This document shows positions 1 through 20,508 of a stretch of DNA of 64,000 nucleotides, one piece after another (position 1 is the first letter of the stretch; each line of letters opens with the position of its first letter). The notes below the pieces were generated by a model, which was not told the DNA's origin, did not search any database, and saw only the letters and a program-made list of their open reading frames with translations. A program made the position numbers and the translations under genes. Source of the DNA: Rattus norvegicus (taxonomy: Eukaryota; Chordata; Mammalia; Rodentia; Muridae); NCBI RefSeq assembly GCF_036323735.1, contig NC_086019.1:237131102-237195101 (forward strand). Direction: 5' to 3'.

Positions 1-92
1 TTATTGTAAACTCCTTGCTCACCCTTCTTGACCTTCAGATGTCTCTTGTGCGGCAGCCATAGATTTTGTGTTGTTGTTTGTTTGTTTTTAAA

Positions 93-405
93 AGGCCGGG
101 ACACAAAGCTCAGTTGGTAGAGTTTTTGCTTAGCACGAGTCCTGGGTTCAATCCCCAGCATCCCAGAAACTAGGTGTGATGGAAGCCTGTGCTTCTAGCA
201 CTTGTGAGATCAAGTCAAGAGGGTCAGAAGACCCAGACTGAGTCACTAAAGTGGTACAGTGGGTAAAGGCGCTTCCTGCTACATCTGCTAACTTAAGTTT
301 GATGCTTGGGACCCAGGTAGTACAAGAGAGCAGCGGGCCTTGCAAGTTGTCCTATTATCCATTATTCATGGCACATGAGTAACAAATGAATGTAATTTTA
401 AAAAG
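93..405 (+). repeat. SINE cluster (B4/ID-like, then B3-like)
   Basis: Positions 93-235 begin with a tRNA-Ala-like A/B-box region (AGCTCAGTTGGTAGAG, then GGTTCAATCCCCAGC) and continue into B1-like sequence, as in rodent B4. Positions about 250-405 look like an old B3/B2 relative ending in AT-rich sequence. Boundaries are approximate. Confidence 0.6.
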
Positions 406-1904
406 TCCTCTACTCCGTGACTTGTATCAATGTCTGGGATATGTAAATTTCTGTCTAGAAGAGGAGGAGGAGGAAAGGAAAGAATGGAGAGAGGGAAGAA
501 AGGGATGAAAGAAGGAGGGAGAGGGAGGGAGGTAAGAAAGAGAAATGAAAAAAAAAGTCAAATCACATATTGCTTAAAACTTTTCTTTGGCTCCTTCTGT
601 CTTTTAAGTTGAGACCAAGCTGCTTCCTTTGGCTTCTTGAGCCCAGCCAAACATGCCTCCTGCTCTCTGCCATCTCTAACCCCACCACTATGTTCCTGAG
701 AACCTACTATGGTTCAGCCAGACTCCCCCTGTTCTTTAAGCAGATTGAGCCTGTCTTGACTTGACCCCTTAACCAGGAGTGTTCTTTGCCCAGAAGGTGT
801 TTCTTTCTGCCCCACCCTGACCTCCCTTGCACCTTGTGGATGGACCTTTGACGTAAGTTGGGACTGCACTTCCTCAGCACCTGCTCTGCTCCAGGTTCCT
901 GAGTCCGTGCTCAGGAAGATTGTATTTGCCAGAATATTACTCAACAGCTTCCTCCCGATGTGGAGTAAACTTCGGAAGGCAGAACTTTGACTGATTCACC
1001 ACTGCAGCCCCAGCACCTAGCCTAGGAACAAACTGTTTGGCTTATTATTGGCATCATCATTAGACAGCCCTCTGTGCACAGACCCAAGCCTATCACTGCT
1101 ATGACCTCAAGAGACCTCAGTGAAGTTAGGTTTCCTTGAAATGAATTCCAAACCATTTAATTACTTTCTTTAGGGTCAGAGGTTGAATTTCCTCTTTTCG
1201 ATATTATCCAACTTTTCCAAGTTGAGTATACATGTCTAGTAAAAGTTTTCTAAAGGACCTTGCATTTTAATGGGATTGGTTACAGGAAATCAATCTGCTT
1301 CACCACATTTTCAAAGCAAGATTCTCACTAAGAAAAGTCAGCAGCCAAACCAACATTCTGATGACCTATCAACAGCTTTGGTCAGTGAAGGGAATTGCCT
1401 GACACGTAAGAGGGCAGGAGTGTCTAAAGGACTTGCTGGTTGACCAGAGGTAGATAATACACCCAACTGAAAAGAAAATCTTCACATGCTGTCCCATGGG
1501 CTCATGCTGATGGTACACAGTCCCTGACCTAAAATGGCAATGCAGTATTTGTTTAACGTAACTTCCTACAGCCAAAGAGGCCACCACACACATTTGTACT
1601 TTGGAAATGATTACAGCTCACACTTTTTTTTTTGTTTGAGACTCAGAACTATGGGGTTTCTCATGCTGACACTCAAGGGCTTTGCGAAGTGTGTGACTGG
1701 CCCACATTCAACCTCATACACTTTGTACTGTTCCTACAAACATGACCCCAGCTCTTTTCTCACTGTGTCTGGAGTGTTTTAATTGGCCATCAAACTGGTC
1801 TTCTTTACTCTCTTTTTCTTGGGATGGCCCTTTACAGAGTCAGAAGACTATGCTCACAAAGCACATTGAATGTTTCTCAATATTTTAAAAGCTTCCTGCT
1901 ATCA
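406..1904. other. Intergenic, mostly unassigned
   Basis: A purine-rich stretch (GAGG/GAAA) fills about 460-555. The rest shows no coding, splice or repeat signature I can name. Confidence 0.5.
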
Positions 1905-2058
1905 GCCAGGCATGGTGGTACACACTTTGGTCTCAGCACATTGGAGCCAGAAGTAGATGAATCCCTGTGAGTTCAAGACCAACCTTGTCTACATGGAGAA
2001 TTCCAGGCCAGCCAGGGGCTACATAGTGAGACCCTTGCTTCAAAAAAAATAAATAAAT
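1905..2058 (+). repeat. B1 SINE
   Basis: Starts GCCAGGCATGGTGGT, contains the B1 middle (GAGTTCAAGACCAACC and CAGGCCAGCCAGG) and ends in a CAAAAAAAATAAATAAA tail. It is diverged from the consensus. Confidence 0.85.
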
Positions 2059-2187
2059 TTTAGAAGTTTCTCACTATTAGAGGCCTTTACTCACAGCCCT
2101 TTGCACACTGCTCCCAACATAACGCATCAAAACTTTACGTAGTCTAAACTGGACTGCAAACATAATTCGAACAAGCAGTTGAAAACA

Positions 2188-2240
2188 ACATACATATATA
2201 CATATACATACATGCATGTGTACATATATACATACATACA
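2188..2240. repeat. ATAC/TATG simple repeat
   Basis: Interrupted (ATAC)n and TG/CA steps upstream of a short B1 remnant. Confidence 0.8.
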
Positions 2241-2242
2241 TT

Positions 2243-2328
2243 TTGAGGATGGTCTCAAAATCACAAAGATATATTGTCTTCTGCTTCCAGGGAGATGGGA
2301 TTAAAGGAGTGTATCACCACACCTCACC
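2243..2328 (-). repeat. B1 SINE fragment
   Basis: Reverse-orientation B1 sequence (GGGATTAAAGGAGTGTATCACCAC near its right end). Confidence 0.65.
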
Positions 2329-2624
2329 ACAACTTACATTTCTGTGCTCATAGTAATCATGAATCAATCAAAAAATCCAAGTATAAAATATTAAAAAGTA
2401 AAATTTAGAAAATAGCTGTAGGCAAATCTTCTTTCAGTCATAGATGTGAATGATATCCTAAAGCAAGGCACAAAACTCACAATTCTTAAATGCAAATACC
2501 ATTTCCATATGATATTTAGAAATTAGATATTTCCACACGAAATTTATCAATTAAGATTTCATTTAAAAGCCCAAGCACCAAGGCACAACGTTTCAATAAG
2601 CATTGCTGACGGAGGTGACTTTCT

Positions 2625-2960
2625 TAACTGTATCTCATTATTGTGATAAAATACTTGGTAGAAGCCACTCAAGAAGAAAAGGTTCATTCCAGCTCACAGG
2701 TCAGGTAGTACAGCCCATCACAGTTGAGAATGCATGGCAGCAGGAATACTGATATAGCTGTTCACACGGTAGCCTCACCCAGCAAGCAGAAAGCTGTGAA
2801 AGCCAGTGTTCGGCCCATTCTCCCCTTTGAATTCAGTCCAAGACCCACAACACACGGAATAGTGTCCTCAAAATATTCCTGTTTTTCAGAAAGATAAGTG
2901 TGTCAAAGGTGACAACAACTATGGCAGCCTCAGGCCGTGGGGGTGGGAAACGGGAGAGGG
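2625..2960 (-). repeat. LTR-like interspersed repeat, antisense
   Basis: Contains the pattern TGATAAAATACTTGG...AAGGTTCATTCCAGCTCAC...CAGTCCAAGACCCACA, typical of a common rodent MaLR-like LTR read in reverse. The family was not determined. Confidence 0.45.
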
Positions 2961-3472
2961 AGAAAATTCATCTAGACTGTCAGCCAACTACAAACCAACA
3001 CACACCTTCGGAGGTTGCATGGAAATAGCTATTAAGTCATGAAGTGCATGCACCTCTTGATCCAGTGGCAAATTCCACTACTGTAAAACTGGTGTTACCA
3101 ATGAACTTTGACATTTTCTAAGAATCGTGCACATGCGCCACCCTCCTTCGGCTGGACTACTGACGTGAACAGAGGAAAAAAAAAAAAAAAAAACACTAGA
3201 AAGAGCCAAGTGTTAAGCAAGAAGGGACTGATAAAAATAAATTTATAGGATGGAAAGCAGAAAACACTCGGGATACAGTGTTAATTTTAGAGAATGGAAA
3301 CGGGGGCTCATGAAACATTTGTAGTATCATTCTACTTTCTACTTAGAAATAGATACATGTGTGAGATTTCAGCATGGAAGGAAGAAAAAAAGTGATAGCA
3401 TAGATACTTCCTAGACATTTACCTACTTTCTAAGGGCACTCATCTATCCTTTCAGAAAAATCAGAAAAATAT

Positions 3473-3555
3473 TTGCCTGCAAAAAACAAAACAAAACAAA
3501 ACAAAACCAAAAAAAAAAAAAACCAAACAAAAAAAACCCAAAAAACAACAAAACG
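3473..3555 (+). repeat. A-rich simple repeat (CAAAA)n
   Basis: Runs of ACAAAACAAA and long A tracts about 260 bp upstream of the octamer motif. Confidence 0.9.
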
Positions 3556-3750
3556 ACTCTTCTACAGAAGAGATGGTCTGTTCTGTTTTCTTAGATATTC
3601 TATATTCCAGAAAAGGCATCACTGGGCGTCCGTTTTAAAGATTACATCTATAAGACAGTAATTAAGTATAACTCTGAAAGGACTGCTCTGTTGGGAATGT
3701 GTCTGGAGGAGAAGGCTACACACACCCACACATTCCATTCAGATTGCTTC

Positions 3751-3845
3751 ATTTGCATAACTTCATTCATTCATCAGCTACTGTAACCAGTGCTGCTTAA
3801 TAGGAGCTACTACAGTATAAATAGAACTGCAGCCTGACTGCATTA
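3751..3845 (+). promoter_or_regulatory. Il33: Il33 TATA-type core promoter
   Basis: A clean TATA box (TATAAATA, 3816-3823) lies about 30 bp before the inferred start of the first exon. An exact octamer element in reverse orientation (ATTTGCAT, 3751-3758) lies about 60 bp further upstream, and a TEAD-like CATTCCA is at 3731-3737. The transcription start near 3846 is inferred from TATA spacing only. Mouse Il33 is known to use two alternative promoters (Il33a and Il33b); which one this matches cannot be decided here, and another promoter may lie upstream of the window. Confidence 0.65.
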
Positions 3846-3908
3846 GCACAAGGGCTCACTGCAGGAAAGTACATCCTTTAAGACCAGCTATCTCCCATCA
3901 CTATTAAG
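3846..3908 (+). other. Il33: Il33 non-coding exon 1 (5'UTR)
   Basis: The segment starts about 30 bp after the TATA box and ends at a consensus donor (AAG|GTGAGT, GT at 3909-3910). It contains no ATG, so it adds no upstream open frame. Joined to 7656, it gives a 5'UTR ending just before the initiator ATG at 7667. The 5' edge is inferred; the 3' edge is a visible splice site. Confidence 0.6.
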
Positions 3909-5379
3909 GTGAGTGCCGTGCCGATCTGCAAGAATGTTTGCTCTCTGTTATTGAGGGGAAACAAACACAGCATCTATAGGCTCTCAAATAATTCAGATAG
4001 CAAGAGAGGAAAAGACTTGTTACTGGATAAAAGGGTTGGTTTTTCAGAATGGGATTTGAAAAGAGTTCTGGATTATACTTTGAGTTTTGCAATTCTAATA
4101 CATTCTAGGTCGATGAGTTTGTCCTTAAACTCGCATTCCTTAGTTTCTTATCTTGTAGAACCATGCAAGCTAATGGTCCTTTAGGGCAGAGTTCTTCTAC
4201 ATGTGTTTGCGCAAGCTTGCCCATGGGAGGAAGGAAGGGAAGAGAAGATTATGAGATCAAATAATTACTGAAAATAGAGAAAAACAAAGGCAGGCACGGC
4301 TCCTCAGTGAGGACCGACTGGTATCAATACTATGCTATGTACGAACTCCAAGTCTCCAAGAAGGTAGACTATTGACTTCAACACACGGATTTAAATAATT
4401 TAATTTAAATAGTTAAAGGCAATTTTGATGACTGGTGCAGGCAGGTTATTATTTAAACTGTTTCCTGCCCAACTCAAAATCTGACCTTTATATGGGTACC
4501 TAATTCCAATATCCCCCACAGAATGGTTAAAAATTAATTACTCTGTAAAAGTTACAACCCTGCTTTGAAGGAAATAATTTATTCTGAGCCAGTGATGGTC
4601 ATGGCTTTGTAGCATGGATTCAAGTCATCTTAAAGGATACATTCCCGAGCAAAAGCCAATCATACGCCAGTACGTTCAACGTTAACAGTCAACAAAGGGA
4701 AGCACAGAGAAAGGAGGAAATCTCTTTTGTCGGTTTTGTATGCCTCTAGCGTCTTAGCTTTGGGCTAAGCATGAACAGCACTTTCTGAGAGCATCAAATC
4801 AGATACCATTATTAAAAGAAGTGGCCGTTTACACAAAATGTCCGAGGCAGCCGGAGATGATTTTGGCTCTTGATCATAGACCTTTTCATAATGGCAATAT
4901 TTTACTCCGTGATGGAGAAGAGTATGTAGGATATTTAACCCAGACGCAGGTCCTTCAGGGAACTCTGCCTTATGTCAACATCTTCAGAAATTTATTATTA
5001 CTCTTTCAAAGAAGCTGGCCTTTTGCTTTGAGTATAACACGGGCTGAATGTTTAAAGCGAACTACCAAGTTCTGATCTACCCCTGGCCCCTTCCTCGCAG
5101 CTGTTAACGGATGCAGTTGTTGGTCGTATTGGCGTGTGTTCATTGCCTGCAAAGCTTCATGCAGTGACTTTCCCTTGGGAATGCATTGTTTAGGTTGACT
5201 TGAATCCATGTTATTAAACCCATTATCAGTCATTATTGCTGGCTCAGAATAAATGGTTTCCTTTAAAGCAGAGTTGTAACTTGTATAGAGTAGTTAATTT
5301 TTAATCCTTTTGAACAAAGGAGAGAGATGGGATGGTAAGGGAGGGAAAGAGGAGCGATAACAGTTTGAGTTTCTTCCTC

Positions 5380-5435
5380 CCCCTCCTCCTCCTCCTCTTC
5401 CTCTTCCTCCTCTTCATCCTCCTCCCCCTTCCTCC

Positions 5436-5470
<35 letters not shown>

Positions 5471-5482
5471 CTCTTCTTCTTT
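5380..5482. repeat. (TCC)n / (GGA)n microsatellite in intron 1
   Basis: About 100 bp of CTCCTCCTCTTCC; the minus-strand reading produces an artificial Lys/Arg/Glu-rich open frame. Confidence 0.95.
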
Positions 5483-6059
5483 TGGTACAGTATAAGAGAT
5501 AAGTTTCTACTTCCGTTTCTTATACATGTGGATATCCAGCTTCCCCAGTTTAAAAATACTTTAAGACTATATTTTTCCAATGTGTTTTTGATGCCACTAT
5601 CAAGAATTAGATGGTTCTATTGGCCCGAGTCACGATGTCATTATATTTTAATTTTTAGAAAATTTAAAAAGAGGGGAAAAAAACGACAATGTCTTAGGGT
5701 TGAAACGATGAGGAAGATAATGAGAACTAAAACTCAAATATAAAAGAAGTAGGTAAAATTAGAAGAGGGATAAAAAACCAAAAAATTCGAAATAATAAGT
5801 AATAGTTTAAATGAAAGGCAAATAAAAAGAGCGACCGAAGCGCCTTTCCAGGTCTGTGAGCCGAGGGCAGTAGCTTAGAGCTTGCTCCCAGTAAGCATGC
5901 TGGGGTAGTGAGGACACACATCTTCAGCGTCAGGGCTGTGCTTACTCTAGAATCTGAAAGTATATGCTTTCGTCTTTTGCAATTACGGTGCCGTGGCATT
6001 TCACAACAATTTCTACATTCCTTAGGCTAGGCAGGTTCTCATTCACTCCAGAGAAGCCT

Positions 6060-6150
6060 CAGTCTGCCGTCCGCGTCCGCGAGTGAGGCAAAGTCCAGCT
6101 AGTTCACCTCCGAGCGAAGGGAGCAAACGCCGCGCCTAGTTACGTCCAGA
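6060..6150. promoter_or_regulatory. CpG-dense segment in Il33 intron 1
   Basis: About 11 CpG dinucleotides lie within roughly 85 bp (GTCCGCGTCCGCGAG, CTCCGAGCGAAGG, ACGCCGCGCC) in a locus otherwise poor in CpG. A CTCF-like motif follows at 6229-6242. It could be an alternative promoter or enhancer; there is no direct evidence of transcription. Confidence 0.4.
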
Positions 6151-6228
6151 TAGAGGAGCAATCAATCAGTGTGCCTTGGTTTATAAGTAACCAGCAGCTG
6201 CACGCTTGGAGCTGAATAGTAGGGCTCG

Positions 6229-6242
6229 CCACCAGAGGGCGG
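6229..6242 (+). promoter_or_regulatory. CTCF-like motif, forward
   Basis: CCACCAGAGGGCGG fits the CTCF core (CCASYAGRKGGCRS) at every position. It lies in Il33 intron 1, about 2.4 kb downstream of the promoter. Occupancy is inferred from the motif only. Confidence 0.6.
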
Positions 6243-6811
6243 GACCACTGATCACTGTGTCTTCCTTGGCCCAGGCTCCCAGTAATTGAAACTTCTCATT
6301 GGATTGTTCATACCCTCCCCTTCCAGGACTGTCTCTTGGCCAGTAGCATGGCAGCGTTCCCAGGCATCCTGATTTGTCACCTGTCTGTATTTTCCGATCT
6401 CCAGAGTGGCTCAGTGTCAAACAATAGCCCCCCTTTAAGACAGCCTCTGGTCGCGGCACTCTTACCATTCTTACGCTACCGGAGAGGGATAGCGTGGCTT
6501 CTTTACTTCTAGGCAGCAGTGAAGAGGAGCTCGCCCTCAGACCAAATTCCTGCCCTGGATTTAAGGCTTGTGAGAACTGTGCTGTTAACCATGGGTTTCT
6601 TTCAGCAGCGAGCAGCGCAATTCTATTCTTCTTATGGCCACCTAAACTCAGGATGACCATGCGATTGTTGCTCCCCTCCCTCCTAACCCTTCCCAGCCCC
6701 TCTCCCCTTCCTCCACCAATGCCTGGAGCTCGGGCTGGAGCTCGGGACTGCTTACTACTTCAAGTTATCTTTTTCTTTGTGAATTTTAGTTAACCTGTTG
6801 TTTTGGGGTTT

Positions 6812-6862
6812 GTTTGTTTGTTTGTTTGGGGTGTGTGTGTATGTGTGTGTGTGTGGTCGTTG
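6812..6862. repeat. (GTTT)n and (GT)n simple repeat
   Basis: Four GTTT units followed by an interrupted GT run in intron 1. Confidence 0.85.
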
Positions 6863-7666
6863 TTTTGTTTTTTTCTTCCCCCTTTCTTCCCAGTGTCTGC
6901 TTGGGCTATAGTTTCTCCTTTGTTCCCCTGATCTTTGAACTTGTGAGTGAGCAGAGGAAACCGACAATCTTCCCCCATTTTTCTTGAGAAACTCTGCTTA
7001 TTCTTGTTACCATTACTCTTTTTGACATTCAGTTGGTGCCAGATCTGACCCGAGGAAACTCTCCGTGATGGCTCCGTGTGCTTTTAACACAAACTCATTT
7101 AGCTTTTAATAGCTGAATGTTTTCTGGCATAACATGTTTTATGGTCATTATTACTGTCCTGACCCCGTATCTGGAGTCATGGTTCCTTTTAGTGGAGAAA
7201 ATATTTAGAAAATAAAGTGTGTACACACACTGTTTGGCATTTGTTTAATAAAGACTCAAATTTAACATCACAGGGCATTTGCCTTGGCTTCTGAGTTAAG
7301 TATTTATATTTCTTTCCCCCTACTTTGAAAAATCATACAAGATCAGTATGGCTACTTTTTTTTTTTTTTTTTGGTATTTTTTGCTATGTACTACAACAAA
7401 GTGGTACTGAGATTTCACTACAAACATGCCATTAACAATAAGACTACTCAGCCTGAGATTTCCCTATGCTTTGATTTTATTTTATTTTTTGATTCTATGG
7501 CTAGATTCTAGCCTAAGTGTACAGTCAGAATACTATGCTCAAATTTATTCTTTGTTTCCCCATGTGGCTATCAGTTTCATGGTGAGATAGCTAAGGTTGC
7601 TTCTGATGTTGTCAGGTACGTATAGTTGGACTAATGTTATATCTTAACCCCACAGAAACCTGAAAA

Positions 7667-17207
<9,541 letters not shown>

Positions 17208-17620
17208 CGTAATAAAAGGTCTGTGCCTTCTGGGTTAAATGGTTCAATGCTTCCAACTGAAGAAAGGCCAACAGAGAGAAAGAAAGCCGTTCTTGGTTTA
17301 AGATGATGTGAAATGTTATATAGAAGATTTTCTCTTATTTCCTTTTGTAGAGCTGCATGTTCAACAAAGACGTGATTCTATGACTTAGGGCAATTGGTAA
17401 AGAAACAGATTCAGTCCTGCCCTTTCCTTTTCTCTGCTTTGAGTCCTGCATGAAATCACACTCACAGACCTGTTCAGAAGAGCACGCACCACAGCTCACG
17501 TTTTGCTTTCAAAAATCTTCATCAAAAGAAAACAACAAAACAAAACTAAAAAAATAAAAACCCTACACAATTTTCCCTGGTTCTAAGCCAAAGATTGTAA
17601 TACTAGAGCAGTTGGGGGGG

Positions 17621-17684
17621 AGGACCAGCTAGAGGGAGGACCAGCTAGGGGGAGGACCAGCTAAGGGGAGGACCAACTGCCCCA
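17621..17684 (+). repeat. 16-bp tandem repeat in Il33 3'UTR
   Basis: Four consecutive 16-bp units of the form AGGACCAGCTAGNGGG start at 17621, 17637, 17653 and 17669; the last is degenerate. The tract is purine-rich on the mRNA strand. Confidence 0.9.
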
Positions 17685-18774
17685 GAGACTGTTCAGAATA
17701 AAATGCCAAATGCATCGCTATATGCCCCAGGCACCCCTCAGATCAGCCCTTTCTGTCAAGAACCCTAGCACTCCAGATGTCTACATGTCTAGACAGACAA
17801 GTCTGTGTTTGTGAAGTGGAGTGATATTACCTGCGCTTGTTTCCTTCTTAAAATTCCATTTTTTTTTCAACACAGCAACTTAACTTTAAGCAAGCCAGCT
17901 TACATTAGGAAACGAAACACATTTTAGTTCGCACCTGTGACTGAAATCATTGACGATATTTAACAAACTTCAAGTCTTCTGTAAGAACTAACCAGGGACA
18001 TACACTAGGGTATCTCAATAGCATGGGATCCCATGGTGCAGTCAGAAGTCCTCTTACTAGAAAGACACTAAATTGACCTCAACTTTTCAATAGCTGGTTA
18101 TTGCCTATGTTTGTGGCATGCTGTGTCCTTCTCGCTGACTTCCGAAGAGCTGAGGCTTTCGATGCACCCATCTACTTGGATGAAATGTCTCTGCTGCCTG
18201 TCTGCTTGCTTTCCTTCCACACAAGTTCTGTTCTGCCCCTTCTTTGGTTCTTTTGACCAACATATCCGTAACAGGTCTCCTTCTCACTAAGCATTGTTTC
18301 TGTTTTCTCTGATGTCTATACGCCATCCGCTGTATTTAGTCTGCAATGCAGAATTTTACATAGACTTACTGGTTACAAGCTTGTTCCTTAAACTTTGTGT
18401 ATGTTTAAGTGTTACTAAAGTAGTACTAAAGAAAGGTTTGTATTCAACCACGTAGTAATATTTCAAGCTACTAAAGGAATAGTTTTACCTATTTAGACAA
18501 CAGCAATTTCTACTACATTTTTTATAAGCTTAAAACTCACTATGTATACAATAGCCGGTGGGGTGTAGAACAAAAGAGGCCAGGAACCACCGTATACAAT
18601 TAGAGCGGGTATAATTGTTTCATTAATTTGTCACAGTTTTACTGTAAAGGAAAGTAGAGGCAGAATCTTTATACTCCCCCCGAAAACCACAATGCTGACT
18701 CTATGAATCTGCACGCCATCCTTAAAATAGTAATTAAGTAGCCAAATGTGTTCTTGACGTTGTTCACAACTTTG

Positions 18775-18780
18775 AATAAA
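18775..18780 (+). promoter_or_regulatory. Il33: Probable main polyadenylation signal of Il33
   Basis: Canonical AATAAA, followed about 25-40 nt later by a GT-containing stretch. It is the last canonical hexamer before unrelated intergenic repeats begin at 19.0 kb. Confidence 0.6.
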
Positions 18781-19043
18781 CTAAGTTTCAAAGCCATGTG
18801 TGACCACAAAAGGCTCCAGTGTTCTGAGTTCCTAAAAGAAAATGAGTTTATGCCAGTTCATCACTGTTGACAAGTAAGGCGAGTGGCTGACTCACAACGT
18901 AGGGTGTTAAACTAGACTTTCGAGAACTTAGAAGGGATTGTGTCTGTTGTGCCTTAACCCTCCCAGCTTCTCCTCTTCTCTCTCAAATAGAAGACTCTCG
19001 CACCAAACCAAACATACACCCCCATGTTAAAAAGTTAACCTGA

Positions 19044-19142
19044 GGGGCTGGGGATTTAGCTCAGTGGTAGAGCGCTTGCCTAGGAAGCGCAAGGCCCTGG
19101 GTTCGGTCCCCAGCTCCGAAAAAAAAAGAACCAAAAAAAAAA
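19044..19142 (+). mobile_element. ID SINE (rat, tRNA-Ala-derived)
   Basis: A near-consensus ID body (GGGGATTTAGCTCAGTGGTA ... GGTTCGGTCCCCAGCTC) with an A-rich tail. It is flanked by a perfect 15-bp target duplication (AAAAAGTTAACCTGA at 19029-19043 and 19143-19157). It is young, and diagnostic of rat. Confidence 0.97.
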
Positions 19143-19204
19143 AAAAAGTTAACCTGAAATCCCAAGTCCTTATTTCTTTTCCCCTTTGTTCTCTTTTAAA
19201 ACAT

Positions 19205-19475
19205 AGTTGCAGAGCTGAGAAAACTTGTGAGCAAGATGAGGACCAGAGTTCAGATCCCCAGCTCCCATACAGAAGCCAAGAATGGCTGCAAACCCCAGTG
19301 CTAGGGAGGCCGATTCTGGGATGCAGAAGGCTTACCAGCCTAGCGAAGCTGGTGATCTCTGGGTTCTAAGACTCTGTCTCACACAGAGGAAGAGTCCTGA
19401 TGCTGCTCTCTGATCTCCACACACGTGCTCATATGCCCACCTCACAGACACATATATTTCCCACATTAATAAAAT
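19205..19475 (+). repeat. B3-type SINE
   Basis: AGGACCAGAGTTCAGATCCC, then AGCTCCCATACAGAAGCCAA and a tail region ending ATTAATAAAATGAG. It is diverged. Confidence 0.65.
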
Positions 19476-19679
19476 GAGTATTATTTTATTTAAATATTCT
19501 GGCATTTGGTCTTACTTACACATGTATAATGAGCTTTGATGGCTCCCAATAAATGTGACTGGAAATAATCTGATCATTCAATTATATCAGAAATGATAAT
19601 TTTATATAATATCTAAAAATTTTAGTCATGTAATTTTGTTTATGTTCTTTAGGTCTTGGTGTATTGGGGGGATTTTTTA

Positions 19680-20045
19680 AAATTCTTATTTAAAAATGTT
19701 ATACAATGTATTTGATAGTATTCTTTTCCCTCTCCCAATTCCTTTCAGGTTTTCCCCAGCTCCCTACACATGTACTTTCTAGTCTTTTTCCCCTCTCTCT
19801 AAAGAAAAAAAAAACCATAAAAATCAAAACAGACAAACTAAAAAAGAGAAGATAGATAAGACAAAAATCATCAAAACAAAACAAAACAAAACAAAAAAAA
19901 CCCACACAAAACCATGGTGTCTGTTTTGTGTTGCTCAACTACTCCTGGGTTGAAGCTGTGCAGGTCTCCTTGGTGCTGGCACAGTGGGCTCATTTGTTTA
20001 TCAGTACTGTTGTGTCTGGAAGTCAGTTTCCTTGGAGTCGTCCAC
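19680..20045 (-). mobile_element. L1 (Lx-type) 3' end, antisense, left part
   Basis: Matches the reversed 3'UTR landmarks of old rodent L1s: CTCTCCCAATTCCTTTCAGG, AAACC/CACACAAAACCATGG, TTTTGTGTTGCTCAACTACT and GTTTCCTTGGAGTC. It continues at about 20510 after the inserted LTR-like copy. Confidence 0.7.
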
Positions 20046-20508
20046 TGTTACAATAAATAATAAAATTTAATAATGAGACACCAACTCATGCTATTACCAG
20101 CACTGCAGGGCCATATGGCATCTGAGGGGTATTTTCATCTCAATCAGCAAAAAAGTCTCAACCCGACTTGACCCGCTTTGTTTCCAATTTTCATCCCATG
20201 CTGTCGCTGGCTACTCTCTGGCCCTGGCAGCCGCTGCCCTCTCCACCTCCATCTCCACCAGCAGCCGCTGTCTACCTCGAGGCTCTCTGACGCGAACTCT
20301 GTTCACAGTCCCAAGCATCTGCCCTCTGTGGTTATAGTCACAACTCCCAGTACCCCGTTAAAATCAAAACTCAATAAGCTCATAATTTATCGATCAGATT
20401 TATATCAGTAAATTCTCACTCTACAAAATGTCCACACAATAAACTCAGAGCCAATTAGCATTGATAAATACTGCCCACTTAGGGCCGAGTGCTTCAAACT
20501 CTCCCCCC
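20046..20508 (+). mobile_element. Unclassified LTR-like element, copy 1
   Basis: Interrupts the L1 between CGTCCAC and CTTGTCCTGTTGTGAATC. It starts TGTTACAATAAATAATAAAA and shares GTAAATTCTCACTCTACAAA and adjacent sequence with 27470-28065. There is no open reading frame of note. The TG start and size suggest a solo LTR or a non-autonomous element. Confidence 0.5.

Larger units (their letters stand above)
17208..18800 (+). other. Il33: Il33 3'UTR
   Basis: AATAAA hexamers occur at 17211-17216 (three bases after the stop), 17697-17702 and 18775-18780. The last gives a 3'UTR of about 1.6 kb, which fits the usual rodent mRNA length, so I take it as the main site; the end near 18800 is inferred. 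A 16-bp purine-rich tandem repeat lies at 17621-17684. No AU-rich instability cluster stands out. Confidence 0.7.

Noticed and set aside
6181..6660. 159-residue minus-strand frame in Il33 intron 1
   Set aside because: No recognisable domain, no homologue I know and no splice or polyadenylation context; the region is stop-poor because it is GC-richer.
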